Assembly (NCBI GenBank): GCA_963736285.1
Contig: CAVTOA010000002.1
Span: 186,001-250,000 of the forward strand
DNA: 64,000 bases
Direction of reading: 5' to 3'
From: CAVTOA01 sp963736285
Lineage (GTDB): Bacteria > Actinomycetota > Actinomycetes > Mycobacteriales > QHCE01
The notes under the pieces were generated by a model. That model saw only the letters and a program-made list of their open reading frames with translations. It was not told the DNA's origin and made no database searches. Position 1 is the first letter of the stretch. Each line of letters opens with the position of its first letter. Shown here piece after piece: positions 7,554 through 16,266 of the stretch. A program made the position numbers and the translations under genes.

Positions 7554-8830
7554 AGCGCTTTACCCGCTTCTTTTTTAAGACGCTTATAGAAATGAAGCAT
7601 CGCGGTATACGTCGTGATCAACAATTTGCTGCCAGGCTCAGCGCAGAATTGTTGCAGAGCGGTGTCTAAGTCGGGCACTACCTGTTCTACCTCGACATCG
7701 TCGTAGCGCAACCGAAGCGCCATATCTGCGGCACGCCTGCCGGTGGTGCGCTGAATTTTTGTGCCAGCCAACGTCGAAAAGTCGACGTCCCACAACCAGG
7801 ACACATCCCGACTATCCGCGTAGTCATCGTTGATAGCGATCATGACAGGGGAGTCAGCTACCCCGTAGGAAGCGAGCGTCTGCCGAAAGCCGGCGGGATT
7901 TTTGACCAAGAGCAATTGCAGCGTGCTGCCGTTGCGCAACTCGAACCGTTCACCGCGACCAAATGCTGGCTCGATGGCGCTCAGTGAGTTAATGAGCTGT
8001 TCCCATGGCGCATCGGGAATGAGGGCGCGTACGAGGGTTAACGCCGCGGCAGCATTTTGATAATTGTGCTGACCATTAATGCGCAATGCTGACGTAAAGC
8101 GCTGCCCATCCGCAGCAAAGGTGATCTGGCCGTTAGTGAAGTCTGCGAGCTCAACCGCGCGGATGTTTTCCTGAAAGACCTTTGTTTTTCCGTTGGCTAC
8201 GGCAACGATTTCGTCGTCGGCAGGGAAAAATTGTCGCAACGCTGGGGCAACCCCGAAGTATCTGACCTCGTGACCGTTCTGGATCCGTATCTGCTCAGAG
8301 AGCCGGACGAGTCGGGCATCGTCACCATTGACGACGACACCATCGGTTGCCTCTTGCATGGTGGTGCCGATGAGTTGTGCTGCGGTGTCCAGCTCACCAA
8401 ATCGGTCAAGCTGATCGCGCATGACATTGAGCGCCAGCACCCATCGGGGCTTTACCTGAGCAACAAAGTGCCGCGCATACGCCTCGTCGAGTTCAAATAC
8501 ACCAATGTCGAACGGCAATTTTCCGCTCAGACTCGCCTGTTGGGACACGCTGGAGATAATTCCGCGAGTGAAATTGCTCCCGGTCGGGTTAGTGAGCACA
8601 CGTTTTCCACTGCGCTCTAGTAGCTCCACCACCATCTTGGTCGTGGTCGTTTTGCCGTTAGTGCCGGTAATAACGACGACGCCGTCGGGCAGCTGCGCCA
8701 GCATGTTTGCGGAATAACCGGGGAGTAGCCGCTCGACCACCAGCCCAGGCAGCGCCTGCCCGCCGCTGCCGCGAAGCCGGGCTAATTGCCCGACAGTCTT
8801 GCCGATCGAGGTCCCCAAAAACCGACGCAT
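7550..8830 (-). CDS. murT: Lipid II isoglutaminyl synthase, Mur-ligase-like subunit MurT
   Basis: Mur ligase fold protein with ATP-binding VITGTNGKTTTTKM, middle-domain GVFELDEAYARHF, and the DUF1727 C-terminal domain carrying NDDYADSRDVSWLWDVDF, whose Asp residues take part in amidation. About 426 residues. The only cysteine is near the C-terminus, so the four-cysteine zinc ribbon known in staphylococcal and streptococcal MurT is missing. I chose ATG at 8830 (MRRFLGTSIGK), although no clear Shine-Dalgarno precedes it; the frame stays open upstream through repeat S1 to a TTG at 8914. Works with GatD in the cytoplasm. Confidence 0.92.
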   Translation of the reverse strand: MRRFLGTSIGKTVGQLARLRGSGGQALPGLVVERLLPGYSANMLAQLPDGVVVITGTNGKTTTTKMVVELLERSGKRVLTNPTGSNFTRGIISSVSQQASLSGKLPFDIGVFELDEAYARHFVAQVKPRWVLALNVMRDQLDRFGELDTAAQLIGTTMQEATDGVVVNGDDARLVRLSEQIRIQNGHEVRYFGVAPALRQFFPADDEIVAVANGKTKVFQENIRAVELADFTNGQITFAADGQRFTSALRINGQHNYQNAAAALTLVRALIPDAPWEQLINSLSAIEPAFGRGERFELRNGSTLQLLLVKNPAGFRQTLASYGVADSPVMIAINDDYADSRDVSWLWDVDFSTLAGTKIQRTTGRRAADMALRLRYDDVEVEQVVPDLDTALQQFCAEPGSKLLITTYTAMLHFYKRLKKEAGKAL

Positions 8831-8861
8831 GCGCCGAGCATATAGAAGCTCGCATTCCCGC

Positions 8862-8917
8862 TTTTTTGCGGATTGCCCGCAATATTGTGTGCCAAAATCG
8901 CGGGCAATCCGCAAAAA
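8862..8917. repeat. Repeat family S, copy 1 (between divergent murT and gap)
   Basis: Palindrome with left arm TTTTTTGCGGATTGCCCGC and right arm GCGGGCAATCCGCAAAAA around a loop that is less symmetrical than in the other copies. It lies upstream of both murT and gap, in their shared promoter region, unlike copies at gene 3' ends. The T run comes before and the A run after the stem on either strand, so it is not an intrinsic terminator. All six reading frames are open. Confidence 0.88.
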
Positions 8918-9056
8918 GCCGGTCTTGGCGGAGAGCTCCCGGCCGCCCTGAGGGTGAGCCGATCGACTGGGTAGGCTCGAAGGTAGTAACTAAGCGACTT
9001 CTTCCGACCCGTTCTCAGCAGTCAATAAGCAAGCCCACGGCACTCAAGGAGGACGC

Positions 9057-10070
9057 GTGACTATCCGCGTTGGCATTAATGGATTTGGCCGCATTGGCCG
9101 TAACTTTTTCCGCGCCGCGCTGGCATCGGGTGCGGATGTAGAGGTAGTCGGCGTCAACGATCTCACCGACAACGAGACCCTCGCCCACCTGCTCAAATAC
9201 GACAGCATCCTGGGGCGCCTCGACACAGAGGTAAAAGCGGCCGCAGACGAAATCACCGTGGGCGGCAAGAGCTTCAAAGCGCTAGAAGAGCGCAACCCAG
9301 CCGCCTTGCCATGGGGCGATCTTGGAGCGGACATCGTCATCGAGTCCACCGGCATCTTCACCGACGCCACCAAAGCTAAGGCGCACATCGATGGTGGTGC
9401 TAAGAAAGTCATCATCTCGGCCCCGGCCAAGAATGAGGACGTCACTGTGGTGATGGGTGTAAACCACACCTCTTACGACCCGGCGCAGCACACCATCATC
9501 TCGAACGCATCCTGCACTACTAACTGCTTGGCCCCGTTGGCCAAGGTGCTCAACGATTCCTTCGGGATTGAGCGCGGCTTGATGACCACCATCCATGCCT
9601 ACACTCAGGACCAAAATCTGCAGGACGGTCCGCATCCGGATCTCCGTCGTGCTCGTGCCGCCGCGCTCAATGTGGTGCCCACCTCCACCGGCGCCGCAAA
9701 AGCCATCGGTTTGGTGTTGCCGGAGCTCAAGGGCAAATTGGACGGCTATGCACTTCGGGTGCCGGTGCCGACGGGTTCCGTCACGGATTTGACGGTCAAC
9801 GTGGCTCGATCTGCGAGCGTCGATGAGGTGAACGCGGCATTCCGCACGGCCGCCGAGGGTCCGCTGAAAGGCCTGCTCTCCTACAACGCCGACCCGATCG
9901 TGTCTACCGACATCGTCACTGACCCGGCGTCCTGTATCTACGACGCGCCGCTCACCAAAGTCATCGACAACCAGGTCAAGGTAGTGGGCTGGTACGACAA
10001 CGAATGGGGCTACTCCAACCGCCTCGTCGACCTCGTCAACTACGTAGGCGCGAGCCTGTACCGCCTGTAG
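9057..10070 (+). CDS. gap: Glyceraldehyde-3-phosphate dehydrogenase, type I
   Basis: NAD-dependent oxidation and phosphorylation of glyceraldehyde-3-phosphate in glycolysis. The N-terminal Rossmann fold begins IRVGINGFGRIGRNFFRA; the active-site Cys is in SNASCTTNCLAPLAKV; WYDNEWGYSNRLVDL is at the C-terminus. 337 residues, full length. GTG start at 9057 with a strong AAGGAGGAC a few bases upstream. First gene of the gap-pgk-tpiA glycolytic set; the 180 bp to pgk is mostly occupied by repeat T2, so pgk may be read through the repeat or have its own promoter. Confidence 0.97.
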   Translation: MTIRVGINGFGRIGRNFFRAALASGADVEVVGVNDLTDNETLAHLLKYDSILGRLDTEVKAAADEITVGGKSFKALEERNPAALPWGDLGADIVIESTGIFTDATKAKAHIDGGAKKVIISAPAKNEDVTVVMGVNHTSYDPAQHTIISNASCTTNCLAPLAKVLNDSFGIERGLMTTIHAYTQDQNLQDGPHPDLRRARAAALNVVPTSTGAAKAIGLVLPELKGKLDGYALRVPVPTGSVTDLTVNVARSASVDEVNAAFRTAAEGPLKGLLSYNADPIVSTDIVTDPASCIYDAPLTKVIDNQVKVVGWYDNEWGYSNRLVDLVNYVGASLYRL

Positions 10071-10088
10071 CCAGCGCAGCTCCATTCC

Positions 10089-10205
10089 TTGTTTGACCGG
10101 TCGTTTTCCCGGCAAGTTAAGGGTAATTTCACCGGTCATCGCGGAGGTCTGTGTTTGACCGGTGACATTGCAGGCAAAACGCCGGTAATCTGACCGGTCA
10201 AACAA
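10089..10205. repeat. Repeat family T, copy 2 (double unit)
   Basis: Element of 117 nt between gap and pgk, opening TTGTTTGACCGGTCG and closing GACCGGTCAAACAA, with an inner TTCACCGGTCA / TTTGACCGGTGA pair. It therefore has the same two-unit layout as copies 1 and 3. The interior sequence differs from copy 1 while the ACCGGT cores and TTTG/CAAA flanks are kept. Confidence 0.85.
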
Positions 10206-10251
10206 ATATGTGCCTGGCAGCAACGAGACAACAAGGAAGGCTCTGAATCGG

Positions 10252-11457
10252 ATGAGAAGCCTCGACGACCTGCTAGACGATGACCTGAGCGGTAAGCGGA
10301 TTCTCGTGCGGGCAGACCTCAACGTCCCACTGTCTAATTCGGGCTCCGACTCGGGTGTTGTCATTAGCGACGACGGGCGCATTCGAGCCGTGTTGCCGAC
10401 TCTCACCGCTCTACGCGATGCGGGCGCCAAAGTCATCGTGTGCTCACATCTGGGGCGCCCTAAGGGAAAGCGGGAGCCACGGTTTTCGCTCGCGCCGGTG
10501 GCTGAGCGGCTCAGCGAGCTACTGAAGACGGACGTGGTGTTTTCCCCCGACACCGTCGGTGAGTCCGTCCAGGCCACAGTAGATACTCTCGCCAACGGTC
10601 AAGTGTTGCTGCTGGAAAATTTGCGGTTTAACCCAGCCGAGACCAGCAAAGACGACGCTGAACGCACCGCTTTTGCGGCACAGTTGGGCATGTATGCCGA
10701 CTTCTATGTCGACGACGCGTTCGGCGCAGTGCACCGCAAGCATGCCTCCGTCTTTGATGTGGCGCAGCTTGTGCCGGCCTACGCTGGCAGGCTGGTGGCG
10801 CGGGAAGTGTCGGTGCTGCGGCAGCTCACGGACCAGCCGAGCCACCCCTATGTGGTGGTGCTGGGTGGTTCCAAAGTGTCCGACAAGCTCTCGGTCATCG
10901 AGACACTCCTGCCCACAGTGGATGCGATGCTCATCGGTGGCGGCATGTGCTTTACGTTCTTGGCCGCGCAGGGCTATCAGGTCGGTGATTCGCTTCTAGA
11001 GACCGAGATGATCGACACGTGCCGCAAGCTCATCGAGCACGCCGGCGAGCGGCTGTTGCTGCCACTCGACGTGGTGACTGCCGCCGACGTCTCACCCGAC
11101 GCCCCCACAAAGCTGGTCGCGGCCAACGCCATCTCACCGGGCGTCAAGGGTCTCGATATTGGGCCGCAAACCGTCAGCCACTTTGGAGCTGCGATCGCCG
11201 ACGCCAAGACCATCTTCTGGAACGGGCCGATGGGGGTTTTTGAGATGGCGCCCTTCGCTGAAGGCACTCGCGGTGTGGCACATGCGATCGCGAACGCCGA
11301 TGCGTTCACTGTGGTCGGCGGGGGCGATTCCGCGGCGGCTGTTCGGCAGTTGGGGGTAGACGAAGCGGCATTTAGTCACATTTCTACTGGTGGCGGAGCA
11401 TCGCTCGAATTTATTGAGGGCAAAAACCTGCCCGGCCTCGCGGCCTTGAATCAGTAA
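10252..11457 (+). CDS. pgk: Phosphoglycerate kinase
   Basis: Transfers phosphate from 1,3-bisphosphoglycerate to ADP. Recognised by KRILVRADLNVPL, the substrate-binding VCSHLGRPKGK, GGSKVSDKLSVIETLL, and the nucleotide-binding C-terminal GGGDSAAAVRQLG and STGGGASLEF. I placed the start at ATG 10252 (MRSLDDL), giving 401 residues; an upstream in-frame GTG at 10210 is next to repeat T2 and would add a non-family extension. AAGGAAGG precedes the chosen ATG with rather long spacing. tpiA follows after 10 bp. Confidence 0.96.
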   Translation: MRSLDDLLDDDLSGKRILVRADLNVPLSNSGSDSGVVISDDGRIRAVLPTLTALRDAGAKVIVCSHLGRPKGKREPRFSLAPVAERLSELLKTDVVFSPDTVGESVQATVDTLANGQVLLLENLRFNPAETSKDDAERTAFAAQLGMYADFYVDDAFGAVHRKHASVFDVAQLVPAYAGRLVAREVSVLRQLTDQPSHPYVVVLGGSKVSDKLSVIETLLPTVDAMLIGGGMCFTFLAAQGYQVGDSLLETEMIDTCRKLIEHAGERLLLPLDVVTAADVSPDAPTKLVAANAISPGVKGLDIGPQTVSHFGAAIADAKTIFWNGPMGVFEMAPFAEGTRGVAHAIANADAFTVVGGGDSAAAVRQLGVDEAAFSHISTGGGASLEFIEGKNLPGLAALNQ

Positions 11458-11467
11458 GGAAACAAGT

Positions 11468-12274
11468 ATGGCTAAGGGCACCACGAAGCCAGTGCGTCGA
11501 CCGCTCATCGCCGGCAACTGGAAGATGAACCTCAATCATCTCGAGGCGATCTCGCTGGCGCAGAAGGTGGCGATGAGCCTGTCTGAGCAGCAATTGACCG
11601 ACGTTGAGGTCGTCGTGTTGCCCCCGTTCCCGCATCTTCGCAGTGTGCAGACCTTGGTGGAGGGGGAGCGGCTGCTGCTGGGCTATGGCGCCCAAGATCT
11701 TTCCCCACACGATTCTGGCGCTTACACCGGCGATGTGAGCGGTCCTATGCTCGCCAAATTGGGCTGTTCCTATGTCGTCATTGGACACTCGGAGCGGCGC
11801 GAATACCACCACGAAGACGACGCGGTGGTTAATGCCAAAGTCAAGGCGGCCTTGAAGCACGGCCTGACACCCATTGTGTGTGTCGGCGAGGGTCTGGACG
11901 TGCGCGAGGCGGGTGAGCAAGTGTCGCATGTACTCGCTCAGCTCGATGGCGCGTTGGCTCGCGTTAAAGCCGAGCAGGTGGCGTCGCTGGTGGTTGCGTA
12001 CGAGCCGGTCTGGGCGATCGGCACCGGCAAGACTGCCACCGCGCAGGACGCACAGGAGGTATGCGGAGCAATTCGCGTGCGTATCTCCGAGAAATATGGC
12101 GAGGAAGCCGCCGAAGCGGTGCGAGTGCTGTACGGAGGCTCGGTCAAAGCCAACAACATCGCCAGTATTATGGCTCAGTCCGATGTAGATGGAGCGTTGG
12201 TGGGCGGAGCCAGTCTCGACGCAGACGACTTCGCCACCATCTGTCGATTCCCCGAGCATGCCGTGCTGAGCTAG
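11468..12274 (+). CDS. tpiA: Triosephosphate isomerase
   Basis: Interconverts dihydroxyacetone phosphate and glyceraldehyde-3-phosphate. Catalytic Lys in LIAGNWKMNL, catalytic His in VVIGHSERREY, catalytic Glu in VVAYEPVWAIGTG, and phosphate-binding LYGGSVKANNI. 268 residues, full length, with AAGGAAACAAGT before the ATG. It closes the glycolytic operon; secG, which commonly follows in actinobacteria, is absent here. A 14-bp-stem hairpin and then repeat T3 follow the stop. Confidence 0.97.
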   Translation: MAKGTTKPVRRPLIAGNWKMNLNHLEAISLAQKVAMSLSEQQLTDVEVVVLPPFPHLRSVQTLVEGERLLLGYGAQDLSPHDSGAYTGDVSGPMLAKLGCSYVVIGHSERREYHHEDDAVVNAKVKAALKHGLTPIVCVGEGLDVREAGEQVSHVLAQLDGALARVKAEQVASLVVAYEPVWAIGTGKTATAQDAQEVCGAIRVRISEKYGEEAAEAVRVLYGGSVKANNIASIMAQSDVDGALVGGASLDADDFATICRFPEHAVLS

Positions 12275-12280
12275 CCATTG

Positions 12281-12314
12281 ACCTACGGTCGGCCATCGAC
12301 GGCCGACCGTAGGT
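12281..12314 (+). terminator. Hairpin after tpiA
   Basis: Perfect 14-bp stem ACCTACGGTCGGCC with a 6-nt loop, starting 6 bp after the tpiA stop. No T-run follows. The position fits the end of the gap-pgk-tpiA unit, ahead of repeat T3. Confidence 0.6.
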
Positions 12315-12337
12315 CGGCGCCGTCACCGCACCGCACC

Positions 12338-12452
12338 TTGTTTGACCGGTCAGATTCCCGGCGTTTTTCGGCGAAAATCACCGGTCGCTGGACAATGAGT
12401 TGTTTGACCGGTGAAATTCGGGAGGAAACGCCGAGAATCTGACCGGTCAAAC
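12338..12452. repeat. Repeat family T, copy 3 (double unit)
   Basis: Third two-unit copy, beginning TTGTTTGACCGGTCAGATTC and ending GAATCTGACCGGTCAAAC, with an inner TCACCGGTC / TTTGACCGGTGA pair. Arms near the outer ends are perfectly complementary for 17-18 bp but differ in sequence from copies 1 and 2, so the bases next to the core covary. It lies between tpiA and the thiamine pyrophosphokinase gene. Confidence 0.85.
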
Positions 12453-12479
12453 GAGCTCGCGGCGGGGGGCGAGGTATGG

Positions 12480-13199
12480 ATGCGTTCTGTCTCGATCCGC
12501 ATTGGATGGTGGTTCATCATGGGTGCTCTCTCGGAGGAGCAGGCATTTCCATACGGCAATGCGCACACTGTGCTCATTGTTGCCGGAGGAGGGGCACCGA
12601 CGGCTTTGCCAGCAGGCGTCGACGTAGCTCACACGTGGGTGATCGGGGTAGACAGTGGCATAGACCACGCGCTGGGCTTGGGACTTCCGGTGCATCAGGC
12701 CGTGGGCGACTTCGATTCGGTGAGCTCGAAAGGTCTCGCGGCGGTACGCGCCAGCGGCGCAGTGGTAGAGCGGTATCCCACCGCTAAGGACGCCACCGAT
12801 CTGGAGCTCGCTCTCGACGCGGCCTTGTCACGTGAGCCTGACCAGGCGATTGTCCTCGGTGGACACGGTGGCCGGCTGGATCATTTGCTGGCCAACATAT
12901 CGCTGCTGGCCTCCCCACGATTCGCGTCGATGCCCATCACCGCGTTCATGGGTGACGCGATAGTGACGGTCATTCGGCGCGCGACTGTGCTGCACGGACA
13001 TGTGGGTGACGTTGTCTCGTTGTTGCCGATGCACGGGCCCGCACGCGGCGTGCACACGACGGGCTTGCGATATCCGCTGGACGGCGACGACCTGCCGGCT
13101 GGCACCAGCCGTGGCATCAGCAACGAGTTCGCCGCCCCCGCAGCTCAGGTGACCCTCCACAGTGGAGTACTCGTCGCAATATGGACAGGGTCCACGTAA
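12480..13199 (+). CDS. Thiamine pyrophosphokinase-like protein
   Basis: Probable thiamine diphosphokinase (ThiN/TPK superfamily), which makes thiamine diphosphate from thiamine and ATP. Family features are the acidic motif AVGDFDSVS, the YPTAKDATDLELALDAA segment, and the glycine-rich LGGHGGRLDHLLANISLL. The C-terminal domain (SLLPMHGPARGVHTTGLRYP) is also typical. I chose ATG 12480 because GAGG lies five bases upstream; ATG 12519 is the alternative. About 239 residues. It stands alone between repeats T3 and S2. Thiamine diphosphate is a cofactor of MenD encoded later, but no operon link is implied. Confidence 0.85.
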   Translation: MRSVSIRIGWWFIMGALSEEQAFPYGNAHTVLIVAGGGAPTALPAGVDVAHTWVIGVDSGIDHALGLGLPVHQAVGDFDSVSSKGLAAVRASGAVVERYPTAKDATDLELALDAALSREPDQAIVLGGHGGRLDHLLANISLLASPRFASMPITAFMGDAIVTVIRRATVLHGHVGDVVSLLPMHGPARGVHTTGLRYPLDGDDLPAGTSRGISNEFAAPAAQVTLHSGVLVAIWTGST

Positions 13200-13202
13200 T
13201 CG

Positions 13203-13257
13203 TTTTTTGCGGATTGCCCGCAATGTTTGCCGCAAACATTGCGGGCAATCCGCAAAA
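13203..13257. repeat. Repeat family S, copy 2 (convergent gap)
   Basis: Near-perfect palindrome with the family arms; the loop-proximal bases are AATGTTTGC / GCAAACATT, different from other copies yet complementary to each other. It starts 3 bp after the thiamine pyrophosphokinase stop and lies before the convergent racemase gene. Confidence 0.9.
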
Positions 13258-13284
13258 GCTAAGCGAACCAGGGATGGCTCGCGC

Positions 13285-13984
13285 TTATGCCCCGGCGAGT
13301 GCGAGGGAAACTGCGCGTTCGGCGTGCACTTTGGTGGAGTCGATGAGTGGAACCGCTGTGTCTTCGGGCTTGATGAGCAACATGATTTCGGTGCAGCCCA
13401 GGATTACGCTTTCTGCCCCCCGCTCGGCCAATCGGGAAATGATGTCTTGGTAGGCTACCCGTGACGCGCCATCGATTTTGCCCTGGGTGAGTTCGTCAAA
13501 AATTACGTGATCCACAAAGACCCGATCTTCCTCATCAGGGATGAGCACGTCGATGCCGTGACGTTCCTTGAGTCGAAGCCGGTAGAAGTCTTCCTCCATC
13601 GTCCACCGTGTTCCAAGCAGCCCGAGCCGAGTGAAGCCCGTTTTCTTTGCAGACTCGCCCACCACGTCTGCGATGTGCAAGAACGGAATCGTGATGGCCG
13701 CTTCGATGTCTTCGGCGACTTTGTGCATCAGGTTGGTGCACAACACAATAAAGTCAGCACCGGCTCGCTCCAGTCCACGAGCGGCATCGGCAAGCATGGC
13801 ACCGGCTTTGTCCCAAGCACCTGCGCGTTGCAGTGCGACCATATCGGCGAAATCGATGGAGTTCATCACGATGACGAGCACTGTGATGGCCGCCCAGCTT
13901 GCCCCGGACACCTTCGTTGATGAGCCGGTAATACTCCGCCGACGATCCCCAGCTCATGCCGCCTAGCAGGCCGATTGTCTTCAT
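13285..13984 (-). pseudogene. Aspartate/glutamate racemase family gene with a frameshift
   Basis: RacX/YgeA-type amino-acid racemase (PLP-independent, two catalytic cysteines). The N-terminus MKTIGLLGGMSWGSSAEYY starts at 13984 in one frame; from VIVMNSIDFADMVALQ onward the protein is in another frame. One extra base near 13873 would explain it. Both catalytic Cys motifs, IVLCTNLMHK and VILGCTEIMLL, lie in the downstream part and are intact. Repaired, the protein would be about 232 residues, normal for the family. Either a sequencing indel or a very recent pseudogene, since no other damage is visible. Confidence 0.8.
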
Positions 13985-14144
13985 GGCGTAAGCATGCCCA
14001 ATCTCAGCATTCAGCGACAGCACGAATCGGCATTACTTCCTGGCGACACGCGAGATTCGCGCACCCAGCCGCTTCTTGACGCCCGGCCACTCTCGGGAGG
14101 TGATGCTGTAGACCACCGTGTCCCGGACTGTTCCGTCTGGCCGG

Positions 14145-16260
14145 TCACTCCGGTGTGTGAAACGGCCGTCCGCTGACCTTCATCGAAACTCCCACGTGAT
14201 CCAGATACGGCGTGATGCCCCCGAGGTGGAATGGCCAGCCTGCACCCACGATCATGCACAGATCTATGTCTTCTGGTGCAGCAACGACGCCGTCGTCGAG
14301 CATGAGCCGGATTTCTTCGGCGAGCGCAGCAAGCGCGCGGTCGCGGATCTGTTCCGCCGTGAGCGGCGGAGTGCTAGCGGATGTGGAACTCGTGCGGGTT
14401 TGTGTTGCCGCAACGATTTCGGGATCAAGTTGTTGCTGGCCGTCTTTCCAGACCAGCAGTGACGTCTTGCCGAGCTTTACTGCCGTGCGCGGAGCGTCTC
14501 CGAGACGCCTGAACCGCTCGGGAAACTCCTCGTGCAGCGTCTCCGCCACATGCAGCGCGACCGCTGGACCGACCAGCTCCAACAGAGTCAACGGGCTCAT
14601 CGGGAGTCCGAGGGGATCGAGCGCATGCTCCGCGTCGGCGACCTCGGCGCCTTCGTCCACAGACCGGAGCGTCTCGCCCAAGAAACGCATAAGTACCCGG
14701 TTAACGACGAATGCTGGTGCGTCCTTGACCAGGACCGCCGATTTTTTGAGCCGTTTAGCGAGAGAAAACGCTGTGGCCAACGCAGTGTCGTCAGTGGACT
14801 CGCTCCGCACCACCTCTACTAGGGGCAGCACCGCTACCGGGTTGAAAAAGTGAAAGCCCACTAGCCGCTCAGGGTGCCGGAGCTCGGCAGCCATCTGGTT
14901 GACGGACAGCCCCGACGTGTTGGTCGCCAGGACGCATTCGTCGCTGACTACCGCTTCCAGCTCAGCGAACACCTGCTTTTTAACAGCGAGCTCCTCGAAA
15001 ACGGCTTCGATGACGAACTCGGCATCAGCAAACGCGTCTTTGCTCAGCGAACCGGTAATCAAACCTGTGACTCTGTGCGCCGCATCGTCGCTAAGTCGGT
15101 GTTTCTTATTCATCTTTGCGACTTCCGCATGGGCAGCGGCGACACCTTTGTCCAAACGCGACTGGTCCACATCGGTCAGGACTACCGGCACCTCCAATCG
15201 GCGCGCGAACAGCACTGCCAGCTGACTGGCCATCAAACCGGCACCGACGATGCCTACCTTGGTCACATCACGGGCCAACGACGGGTCCGGTGCGCCGGCT
15301 GGTTTCCGAGCCCGTTTCCGCACCAGATCGAATGCGTACAGGCTGGCACGCAGCTCGCAGCTGGTGAGGAGATCGGCGAGGGCTTCGTTCTTCTGCCGCT
15401 GCGCCGTCGTCGTAGCTCGTGGTCTTGGCCGCCGCGATGAGCTCAAGTGCCCGATACGGAGCCGGTGCAGCGCCGTGCATCCGCTCATCTACCAGCTTTT
15501 GTCCGAACAGGACTGTGGTATCCCAGCCATCTCCGTGGTCGACTTCGGGACGCTCTACCACGATCTCGCCATTGAGGACGCTGGTAGCCCATGCCATCGA
15601 GCTCTCCAGAAAATCGGCGGGCTCGAGCAACGCGTCCGCGATGCCCAGCTCGAATGCCTGCTGGGCGCGCAACATCCGGTTCTGGCTCAGCGGATTTTCG
15701 AGGATGACCTTGAGCGCCTTCTCTGGGCCGATCAGATTGGGCAGAAGCCAACAGCCGCCCCAGCCAGGTACCAGGCCAATGGCGCATTCGGGAAACGCGA
15801 TGGTGTTTGCGGTCGTAGACAGCGTGCGATGGTGGCAGTGCAGCGCCAGTTCTAGCCCGCCCCCCAGCGCTGCACCGTTGACGAACGCAAAGGTCGGTAT
15901 GGGAGAGTCTCGCAGACGTCGAAAGACCTCGTGGCCTCGCTGAGCTATCGCCACCGCGTCGTCACGAGACCGCAGCTGCTTCATGCCCGACAAGTCAGCA
16001 CCCACCGCGAACACATACGGCTTACCGGTCACCGCGATCGCTCGCACCGGGGGATGATGCGCAAAGATCTCATCCAAAGCGGCGTCCAGCGATGCCAAAC
16101 CAGCGGGCCCAAAAGTGGACGGGCGTTTGTGGTCCCGGCCATTGTCCAATGTGATCAGTGCGACCTCGCCGTTCATCCCAGGCGGCGAGACATACCGCAC
16201 GAGCGACTGGGTGACGATCTCATCGGCGAACTCCGGCAATGCTTTCGCTGCGGTGCTCAT
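14145..16260 (-). pseudogene. fadB: FadB-type fatty-acid oxidation multifunctional protein, split by one frameshift
   Basis: Enoyl-CoA hydratase plus 3-hydroxyacyl-CoA dehydrogenase. The N-terminal part (start 16260) has crotonase features AVGADLSGMKQL, GAALGGGLELALH and FPECAIGLVPGWGG. The C-terminal part has the NAD fold VGIVGAGLMASQLAVLFA and the dehydrogenase segment LVGFHFFNPVAVLPLVEV. The two are in different frames; joining SYDDGAAAEE to EALADLLTSCELRA near 15386-15400 restores a normal protein of about 705 residues. One surplus base would do it. Six bases downstream of fadA and oriented with it, as in the usual beta-oxidation pair. No second lesion seen. Confidence 0.88.
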
Positions 16261-16266
16261 CGCTGC

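Noticed and set aside
10210..10251. Upstream extension of pgk
   Set aside because: Begins next to repeat T2; the added residues are not part of the family and ATG 10252 gives normal length.
4728..12452. Recurring TTTGACCGGT motifs as a CRISPR array
   Set aside because: Copies are kilobases apart, palindromic and at gene ends, with no regular spacers and no cas genes.
12411..12479. Upstream extension of the thiamine pyrophosphokinase gene
   Set aside because: Falls within repeat T3; ATG 12480 has a proper ribosome binding site.
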